Part shown: positions 1 to 5,300 of the stretch, in pieces
Layout of the letters: the number at the start of each line of letters is the position of its first letter
How positions within the stretch are numbered: the first letter of the stretch is position 1
Source of the DNA: an uncultured Eggerthellaceae bacterium
GTDB lineage: Bacteria > Actinomycetota > Coriobacteriia > Coriobacteriales > Eggerthellaceae
NCBI GenBank assembly: GCA_934631995.1
Contig: CAKTYF010000102.1
Span: forward strand, 1 to 6,851
Direction of reading: 5' to 3'
DNA length: 6,851 nt
The notes under the pieces: generated by a model
Databases searched by the model: none
Seen by the model: only the letters and a program-made list of their open reading frames with translations
Told to the model about the DNA's origin: nothing
Made by a program: the position numbers and the translations under genes

Positions 1-701
1 GATCCGATGTGCCCATGCGCTACGTTCTTATGGCGGACAACGTGAAACGCGATTCGCTTATTAGCGACATTGAGCGCAAGTGTCGACAGCGCGATATCGA
101 GATACGCAAGGTGCCCAAGAAAAAGTTGGACGACATGTCGGAACGTGGCTCTCATCAGGGCGTTATGGGCGCGACAAAGCCGTTCGAATACGTTGGCACG
201 CGCGACATCGTGAACGCGGCGCAGGCATATGCCGAAGAGCATGACGGCCGCGCTCTGGTGGTTATCCTGGATCACATTACCGATGCGGGCAACCTGGGCG
301 CAATCATCCGCAGCGCCGATGCCGTGGGCGCAAGCGGCGTGATTATTCCTTCGAAGCGCGGGGCATCCGTGACTGCTGCCACGTACAAGAGCTCGGCGGG
401 TGCCGTGTCGCACGTGCCTGTTGCGCGCGTTGCCAACTTGAACGACTCCATTGAGCGCCTGAAGAAGGAGGGCTTTTGGATTGCCGCGGCTAGCGAGCAG
501 ACCGATGGCACCATTTGGGATTCCAACTTGAAGGGCAAGATCGCTCTGGTCATGGGCAACGAAAATGAAGGTGTTTCGCGCCTGGTGCTCGATAACTGTG
601 ACTTTGCCGTTGCACTGCCCATGGAAGGCAAGGTTGGTTCTCTGAATGTTGCTCAGGCGTTTACCGCCTGCGCGTATGAATGGTTGCGTCAGAACCGTTA
701 G
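1..701 (+). CDS. rlmB: TrmH/SpoU-family 23S rRNA 2'-O-ribose methyltransferase, RlmB type (5' partial)
   Basis: SPOUT-class enzyme that transfers a methyl group from S-adenosylmethionine to a ribose 2'-OH of rRNA; E. coli RlmB modifies G2251 of 23S rRNA. The frame is open from base 3 (codons S-D-V-P-M), so the ATG at 9 is internal and the true start lies upstream. Family members begin with a short segment resembling 'V.EAL', which is missing here; I estimate 15-40 lost residues. Numbering from M at base 9: N-terminal L30e-like RNA-binding domain about 1-60, including SHQGVMG (48-54). SPOUT motif 1 is about 88-114 with DAGNLGAIIRSADAVGA, holding the conserved N95 and R101. Motif 2 is GNENEGVS (183-190). 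Motif 3 is ALPMEGKVGSLNVAQA (202-217), part of the cofactor-binding trefoil knot. The C-terminus is complete and ends at TAG. The family is clear; the exact rRNA target is inferred. Confidence 0.9.
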   Translation, partial: SDVPMRYVLMADNVKRDSLISDIERKCRQRDIEIRKVPKKKLDDMSERGSHQGVMGATKPFEYVGTRDIVNAAQAYAEEHDGRALVVILDHITDAGNLGAIIRSADAVGASGVIIPSKRGASVTAATYKSSAGAVSHVPVARVANLNDSIERLKKEGFWIAAASEQTDGTIWDSNLKGKIALVMGNENEGVSRLVLDNCDFAVALPMEGKVGSLNVAQAFTACAYEWLRQNR

Positions 702-756
702 CGAGTCTGACGGCTTTGCCGCCGCGATGGCTTGAGCGATTCGTTGCCTCGCTGAC

Positions 757-785
757 TTGGGATTCCTTGCTACCGCATCGATAAT
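757..785 (+). promoter_or_regulatory. Candidate sigma-70-type promoter for the 81-residue gene
   Basis: TTGGGA (757-762, 4 of 6 matches to TTGACA) and GATAAT (780-785, 5 of 6 to TATAAT) are separated by exactly 17 bp. Transcription would begin near 792, leaving a leader of only about 15 nt that holds little more than the ribosome binding site. The match is by eye and the -35 is weak. The 105-bp gap after rlmB has no convincing terminator; CGGC-TTT-GCCG at 711-721 lacks a T-run. Read-through from rlmB therefore remains possible. Confidence 0.4.
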
Positions 786-806
786 GCATGAAAGGGGAGT
801 GCGACT

Positions 807-1052
807 ATGGGATTGTTTGGAAAGAAAAACGAAGATGGTTTCGGTACGTTCGTGGATCCCGATGGGCAAATGCAGGTAGCTATGAAATCGGGAAATATGA
901 CGTTCGCTAATGGAGAGACGTATTTCGGCATTGGCAACAATATGGCTACCGACACTAAAGGAAACCTGTATTACGAAACAGGCGATATGGTCTTCGGCTC
1001 CGATGGAAGCTCGCACATGAAGTTTGGAGACAACCCGACGTTTTTTGTGTAG
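807..1052 (+). CDS. Small orphan protein, 81 residues, beta/glycine-rich repeats, unknown function
   Basis: I do not recognise this protein. The start is well supported: AAAGGGGAG at 791-799 is a strong Shine-Dalgarno site 7 nt before the ATG. The product is rich in Gly, Asn, Asp, Met and aromatics. It has no signal peptide, membrane segment or cysteine, so a soluble cytoplasmic protein is likely. Two segments resemble each other: SGNMTFANGETYF (28-40) and TGDMVFGSDGSSHM (58-71), sharing [ST]-G-[ND]-M-x-F. DPDGQMQVA (17-25) and DTKGNLYYE (49-57) precede them in a similar way. The alternation of turns (DG, NG, KG, DG) with short hydrophobic stretches suggests a small repeated beta-hairpin fold. 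Codon use includes more AT-rich codons (aaa, gga, tat, tta-poor but ttt-rich) than the flanking genes, compatible with lower expression or recent acquisition. It is followed by a terminator-like hairpin and the repeat cluster. That it is a real gene is likely; its role is open. Confidence 0.7.
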   Translation: MGLFGKKNEDGFGTFVDPDGQMQVAMKSGNMTFANGETYFGIGNNMATDTKGNLYYETGDMVFGSDGSSHMKFGDNPTFFV

Positions 1053-1072
1053 GTAGCTGTGCGCAGGCATGC

Positions 1073-1100
1073 GTGCAAATGTTCGTGTTTGCACTTATTT
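1073..1100 (+). terminator. Possible weak intrinsic terminator of the 81-residue gene
   Basis: GTGCAAA (1073-1079) and TTTGCAC (1088-1094) form a perfect 7-bp stem around an 8-nt loop, beginning 20 nt after the stop codon and followed by the T-rich TTATTTT. The stem is short and only moderately GC-rich, so termination is probably partial. The stronger hairpin at 1106-1148 follows at once and may be the real stop. Confidence 0.4.
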
Positions 1101-1105
1101 TGGTG

Positions 1106-1148
1106 AAAATAGGAGGAATTCCAAAAAAATTGGAATTCCTCCTATTTT
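1106..1148. repeat. Repeat unit 1: perfect 19-bp palindromic hairpin, terminator-like
   Basis: Arms 1106-1124 and 1130-1148 are perfectly complementary over 19 bp with a 5-nt A loop (1125-1129). The right arm runs into TTTTTC, so RNA made in either direction would form a long stem ending in U residues, compatible with a bidirectional intrinsic terminator. It is the only unit whose interior (GGAATTCC-type) is fully complementary. Confidence 0.85.
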
Positions 1149-1167
1149 TCTATACTGCCGCAGAGAG

Positions 1168-1211
1168 AAAATAGGAGGAAATAGAAAATAAGTAGTAATT
1201 TCTCCTATTTT
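1168..1211. repeat. Repeat unit 2: imperfect inverted repeat
   Basis: Arms 1168-1177 and 1202-1211 pair perfectly over 10 bp. Pairing extends inward by a G-U and two A-U pairs (1178-1180 with 1199-1201), then becomes patchy. A run of six T (1208-1213) follows the core on the + strand, so it could also act as a terminator. Confidence 0.75.
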
Positions 1212-1296
1212 TTGAGTGCATTCAGCTCATATTGAGATTGCAATTGAATGCAAAGCGGCTTCTTTGCTGGTGAACAGCCTCAAAAAATAGGAGAAA
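1199..1296. repeat. 18-bp perfect inverted repeat enclosing a 62-bp central spacer
   Basis: CTCAAAAAATAGGAGAAA at 1279-1296 is the exact reverse complement of 1199-1216. It thus joins the right arm of unit 2 to the left arm of unit 3, and is longer than the 10-bp match inside either unit. The enclosed spacer 1217-1278 carries its own dyads: TGCATTCA (1217-1224) with TGAATGCA (1245-1252), and GCAAAG (1250-1255) with CTTTGC (1262-1267). The palindrome ATTGCAAT lies at 1237-1244. This gives an alternative fold to the separate hairpins of units 2 and 3. Confidence 0.75.
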
Positions 1297-1326
1297 ATGC
1301 GGAAAAATAAAAATCCCTCCTATTTT
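1284..1326. repeat. Repeat unit 3: inverted repeat with unpaired interior
   Basis: Arms 1284-1293 and 1317-1326 pair perfectly over 10 bp around a 23-nt A-rich interior with little further complementarity. Length and arm spacing match units 1 and 4 exactly, although the interior sequence is different. Confidence 0.75.
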
Positions 1327-1345
1327 CAGCTAAACCGCCTTGTCA

Positions 1346-1388
1346 AAAATAGGAGGAAACTGCAATTAATTCAATTTTCTCCTATCTT
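1346..1388. repeat. Repeat unit 4: long imperfect hairpin
   Basis: Arms 1346-1355 and 1379-1388 match with one mismatch (AAAATAGGAG against CTCCTATCTT). Pairing continues through G1356-T1378, then A1357-A1359 with T1375-T1377, then T1361-G1362 with C1372-A1373, with isolated mismatches. The interior therefore keeps a palindromic trend like that of unit 1, in more decayed form. Confidence 0.7.
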
Positions 1389-1475
1389 GCATATCGAAAG
1401 CATCTTTCCCAGGCCGCGAATGCTTGTTTTCTGTCTGCATAGGGGCGTTAGCGTTCCTTTTCGCGCGCAAAGGCG

Positions 1476-1481
1476 TACAAT
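1476..1481 (+). promoter_or_regulatory. Candidate -10 element giving a leaderless rae1 mRNA
   Basis: TACAAT (5 of 6 matches to TATAAT) lies 8 nt before the rae1 ATG, so transcription would start at about 1488-1490, at or next to the start codon. The only -35-like hexamer at useful spacing, TTCCTT (1454-1459, 16 bp), is poor. A weak -35 is common in actinobacterial leaderless promoters. The alternative is translation from a leader using the weak AGGG at 1482-1485, only 4 nt before ATG. Confidence 0.45.
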
Positions 1482-1489
1482 AGGGCGCT

Positions 1490-2035
1490 ATGGCAATTCA
1501 ACGTAAAAAATATCTCCTGGTCGATGGCTACAACGTACTGCGGTCGGGTTCCCGTTATCGCGATATAACGGGCCCCGATTATACGCACGATGCATTCAAT
1601 CGCGCGCGCGAAACGCTCATCAAGGATGTGGGCAGCTACGCAAACGCCGGCTACACCGATGCCACCATCGTTTTCGATGGCGCACAAAACGAAATGTCCA
1701 CAGGCGCACCACAGCGCATTGGCGGCGTGCGCATCATGTTCTCCCCTCGGGGCGTTTCCGCAGATCACGTGATTGAAAAACTAGCATACGAATACCGCGA
1801 GCGCGGCTTGGAATGCATTGTGGTCACCAGCGATGCCTCCATTCAAGACGCAACGTTTGGCGGCGGCATTGACCGCATGAGCGCGAATGGATTTTCCCGC
1901 GAAATGGAAATGCATTACGAAGACGCGTATTTGGACGAGCAGCCGGCAACAGCAGAGAAGAACACCATTGCCGGGCGCTTGAATGCCGAAACCCTGGCCA
2001 AGCTACGCGCACTGCGCGATGGGGGCAGCAACTAA
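1490..2035 (+). CDS. rae1: NYN-domain endoribonuclease, YacP/Rae1 family
   Basis: A 181-residue protein of usual length for the YacP family (PIN-like fold, NYN subclass). B. subtilis Rae1 is a ribosome-associated endoribonuclease that cuts certain mRNAs during translation. Visible motifs: KYLLVDGYNVL (7-17) with the metal-binding D12 and N15 typical of NYN proteins; TIVFDGA (59-65) with D63; FSPRGVSADHVIEKLA (84-99) with D92; and CIVVTSDASIQ (109-119) with D115. These acidic residues would form the metal-ion active site. An Arg/Glu-rich C-terminal tail (130-181) ends in a likely helix. The gene next to rlmB in B. subtilis is rae1 as well, which supports the call, although here a small gene and a repeat cluster separate the two. 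Ribosome-linked RNase activity is inferred by family; the substrate is unknown. Confidence 0.88.
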   Translation: MAIQRKKYLLVDGYNVLRSGSRYRDITGPDYTHDAFNRARETLIKDVGSYANAGYTDATIVFDGAQNEMSTGAPQRIGGVRIMFSPRGVSADHVIEKLAYEYRERGLECIVVTSDASIQDATFGGGIDRMSANGFSREMEMHYEDAYLDEQPATAEKNTIAGRLNAETLAKLRALRDGGSN

Positions 2036-2254
2036 CGCGCTTCATCGAGTGCAATTGCGCAGCGCGAGCCTTGGCTGCTTTTGACTGTCGGCGCGTTGGC
2101 TACTGCCTCCCATCGCGTCCGTGGCGGCAGATCTTTTGCGGCGTCCTTTGTGGCTACATCCCGCCGCCACAGCGCAATCGACCCCGGTGTTTCCTGCGTT
2201 CGCCGCCTCCGCACGGAAAACCCACAAAAACTTCACTACTCGTAAAAATTTTTC
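2036..2254 (+). other. Long intergenic region between rae1 and the rpoB promoter
   Basis: No convincing gene is seen here. The rpoB frame stays open back to 2071, but that stretch has no good start, and its Pro/Arg/Cys-rich translation does not look like RpoB. Two dyads are visible: GCAGC/GCTGC followed by TTTT (2059-2082), and GTGGCGGC (2121-2128) with GCCGCCAC (2163-2170) around a 34-nt loop. AT-rich sequence at 2241-2254 (gtaaaaatttttc) just before the -35 resembles an UP element. Confidence 0.55.
2059..2082 (+). terminator. Possible weak terminator after rae1
   Basis: GCAGC (2059-2063) and GCTGC (2074-2078) could pair over 5 bp around a 10-nt loop, followed immediately by TTTT, 23 nt after the rae1 stop. 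The stem is short, so this is tentative. Confidence 0.3.
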
Positions 2255-2283
2255 TTGACCTGGTGTTTTATTGCGCGTATTAT
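2255..2283 (+). promoter_or_regulatory. Strong sigma-70-type promoter of the rpoBC operon
   Basis: TTGACC (2255-2260, 5 of 6) and TATTAT (2278-2283, 5 of 6) are separated by the ideal 17 bp, with an A/T tract directly upstream. Transcription should start near 2290, giving a leader of about 72 nt. Its quality fits a highly expressed housekeeping operon and rules out translation from starts upstream of 2290 in this transcript. Confidence 0.8.
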
Positions 2284-2320
2284 GAACAATCGCGTATTTT
2301 TACCAAACCCGATGTTTCAA

Positions 2321-2335
2321 GGGGTGGGGAACCCC
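2321..2335 (+). promoter_or_regulatory. Small GC hairpin in the rpoB leader
   Basis: GGGGT (2321-2325) can pair with ACCCC (2331-2335) around a GGGGA loop, about 10 nt before the rpoB ribosome binding site (GGAAGGA, 2346-2352). It may stabilise the leader or affect ribosome access. No T-run follows, so it is not a terminator. A regulatory role is speculative. Confidence 0.3.
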
Positions 2336-2361
2336 GCGGAAACAAGGAAGGAAAAAGCACT

Positions 2362-5300
2362 GTGACCAGGAATTATAGAACCCGCAGAAGCTTTGCGAAG
2401 ATTCCCGACGTTATGGATGTCCCGAATCTGATCGCAATCCAAACGGAGAGCTTTGAGTGGTTCAAGACGGAAGGCATTCAGCAGGCTTTTGCTGACGTGG
2501 CTCCCATCGAGAACAATGCTAAGACTCTTCGCGTTGAATTTGGCGCACATCACTTTGGCGAACCGAAGCACGGCGTTGACGAATGCAAGGAGAAGGACGT
2601 TTCCCATCAGGCTCCTTTGTTCGTGGACGTGCGCTTCATCAACCTTGAGACGGGCGAAGTCAAAGAGCAGAACGTCTTTATGGGCGATTTCCCTCAGATG
2701 ACTCGTCGCGGCACCTTCATCATCAACGGCACCGAGCGTGTTGTTGTTTCTCAGTTGGTGCGTAGCCCGGGCGTGTACTTCTCGTCCGAGCGCGACAAGA
2801 CGTCCGACAAGCTTATCTACAACGCTAAAGTTATTCCGAGCCGCGGTGCTTGGTTGGAATTTGAAACGGACAAGCGCGACGTGCTTTCCGTGCGTATCGA
2901 CCGCAAGCGCAAGCAGCCGGCAACGCTGTTGCTGCGCGCCTTGGGCGTTGCTGAAACGCGCGACGAAATCATCGAGCTGCTGGGTGCCAACGAAATGGTG
3001 CTGCGCACGCTTGACCGCGACCCCGCCACCACGAAGGAAGAGGCGCTCATCGAGCTGTACAAGCGCTATCGTCCCGGCGAGCCGCCTACCATTGACTCCG
3101 CACGCGCAACGCTGGAGGGCCTGTTCTTCAGCCCGCAGCGTTATGACCTGGCAAAAGTCGGTCGTTACAAGATCAATAAGAAGCTGGGCTTTGACCCCGA
3201 GTTCGATGCCTCCACGCTGACCGAAGAGGACATCGTGAAGTCCATGCAGTACATTGTGGCACTGCACGAGGGCGCAGAAGGCGTTACCACCGATGACATC
3301 GACCACTTCGGTAACCGCCGCATCCGCACGGTGGGCGAGCTGATCCAGAACCAGTTCCGCATTGGCCTGACCCGCATGGAGCGCAACGCCCGCGAGCGCA
3401 TGAACACCCAGGAAGCCAGCGAAATCACACCGCAATCCCTGGTGAACATCCGCCCGGTGGTAGCTTCCATCAAGGAATTCTTCGGTTCTTCGCAGCTGTC
3501 CCAGTTCATGGACCAGGCAAACCCCGCTGCTGGCATTACGCACAAGCGTCGTTTGTCCGCTTTGGGCCCGGGCGGTCTGTCGCGTGAGCGCGCAGGCTTC
3601 GAAGTTCGAGACGTTCATACTTCTCACTACGGCCGTATGTGCCCCATTGAGACCCCTGAAGGCCCGAACATCGGCCTGATCGGCTCGCTGGCAACGTACG
3701 CTCGCGTGAATCCGTACGGCTTCATTGAAACGCCGTACCGCCGCGTGGTTGACGGTAAGGTGACCGATGACGTTGACTATCTGACCGCCGACGAAGAAGA
3801 AAATCACACCATTGCGCAGGCAAACGCTGAGTTTGACCCCGAGACGCGCGTGTTCGGCTCCGTGGACGCAAACGGCACGTTCGTTCCTGCGGCCAAGGTT
3901 TTGTGCCGTACCAAGAATTCCTCTGGCGAGTTCGGCGACCCTGCCGAAGTTTCCCCCAGCCAGGTGGACTACATGGACGTTTCTCCTCGTCAGATGACCT
4001 CTGTTGCAACGTCGCTGATTCCCTTCTTGGAGCACGACGACGCAAACCGCGCCCTGATGGGCTCCAACATGCAGCGTCAGGCTGTGCCGCTGCTGCGTCC
4101 GTCCGCACCGCTGGTTGGTACGGGCATCGAGCATCGCATCGCCGTTGACTCGGGCGAAATCCTGGTCGCCCAGAATCCCGGCGTTGTCGATTACGTTGAC
4201 GGCATGACCATTACCATTCTGACCGACGATGGCGAATACGACGAATACGTTATTCCGAAGTTCCAGCGCTCCAACCAGAGCGGCTGCATCAATCACAAGC
4301 CCATCGTTCGCAAGGGCGACATTGTTGCCGCGGGCGATGTTTTGGCTGATGGCCCCAGCTGCGATGGTGCTGAGCTGGCTCTGGGTCAGAACCTCATGAT
4401 TGCTTACATGCCGTGGGAAGGCTACAACTACGAAGACGCTATCATCTTGTCCGAGCGCGTTGTGTCCGAGGACCTGCTGACGTCTATCCATATCCACGAG
4501 TACGAACTTGACGCGCGCGATACCAAGCTGGGCGCCGAGGAAATCACCCGTGAAATCCCCAACGTGGGCGATGACATGACCATGAACCTGGATGCCGACG
4601 GCATCATTCGCATTGGCGCCGAAGTGCACCCGGGCGATGTTCTGGTAGGCAAGGTCACCCCGAAGGGCGAAACCGAGCTCACCGCTGAAGAGCGCCTGCT
4701 GCGCGCCATCTTCGGCGAGAAGGCTCGCGAAGTTCGCGACACTTCGCTGAAGGTGCCTCACGGTTCCGGTGGCCGCGTTATTGGCATTTACCGTCAGTCT
4801 CGCAGCAAGGGCGACGATCTGGCACCGGGCGTAAACGAGCTCGTGCGCGTGTTCGTGGCTCAGAAGCGTAAGATCCAGCAGGGCGATAAACTGTCTGGTC
4901 GTCACGGTAACAAGGGTGTTATTTCCCGCATCCTTCCGATTGAGGACATGCCTTACTTGGCCGATGGCACGCCGATTGACGTTATCCTGAACCCGCTGGG
5001 CGTTCCTTCTCGTATGAACGTGGGCCAGCTGCTTGAGAACCACCTGGGCTGGGCCGCTAAGTGGGGTTGGTCGGATGACCCCGAGTCCACCGAGCCGGTG
5101 GAAGGCCCCATGTACACGGCAACGCCGGTGTTCGACGGCGCTACCGAGCAGGAGATTTCCGCCTGCATCGAGGCCGCAAACCGCAACCTGATCAACATCA
5201 ACCATGCGAAGTACGGCGACAAGGCGCGCGACGAATTTGTGCCGCAACTGTCTCACACGGGCAAGACCTGGCTGTTTGATGGCCGCACGGGCGAGAAGTT

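Larger units (their letters stand above)
1106..1388. repeat. Cluster of four phased inverted-repeat units (AAAATAGGAG ... CTCCTATTTT)
   Basis: Eight copies of a 10-bp arm, AAAATAGGAG or its complement, occur here in strictly alternating orientation: + arms start at 1106, 1168, 1284 and 1346, - arms at 1139, 1202, 1317 and 1379. Only the last differs, by one base. They define four dyads of 43, 44, 43 and 43 bp with different interiors. Units 1-2 and 3-4 are both offset by 62 bp (19-bp linkers); the middle gap is 72 bp. All arm positions mirror one another about 1247. The cluster is AT-rich in a GC-rich neighbourhood. No credible gene lies within it. It could be a structured RNA, an array of protein-binding sites, a transcription barrier or a non-autonomous repeat element; the sequence alone does not decide. 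Confidence 0.85.

Noticed and set aside
711..721. CGGC-TTT-GCCG hairpin after rlmB as a terminator
   Set aside because: The stem is only 4 bp with a 3-nt loop and is followed by GC-rich sequence instead of a T-run.
1106..1388. Could the repeat cluster be a CRISPR array?
   Set aside because: The shared sequence is only about 10-13 bp and alternates in orientation. There are no direct repeats of 23-40 bp with unique spacers, and no cas genes nearby.
1297..1506. A 69-codon ORF on the + strand starting inside repeat unit 3
   Set aside because: Its AGGAG-ATG signal is simply the repeat arm, with only 3 nt spacing. It crosses unit 4 and overlaps the rae1 start, and its Arg/Lys-rich translation resembles no protein family I know.
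1448..1768. A 106-codon ORF antisense to rae1
   Set aside because: It is fully explained as a shadow of the NYN-family gene, which carries its conserved acidic motifs on the + strand.
2121..2170. GTGGCGGC/GCCGCCAC dyad as a terminator or riboswitch
   Set aside because: The 34-nt loop is large, no T-run follows, and it lies upstream of the inferred rpoB transcript start. I see no known riboswitch consensus.
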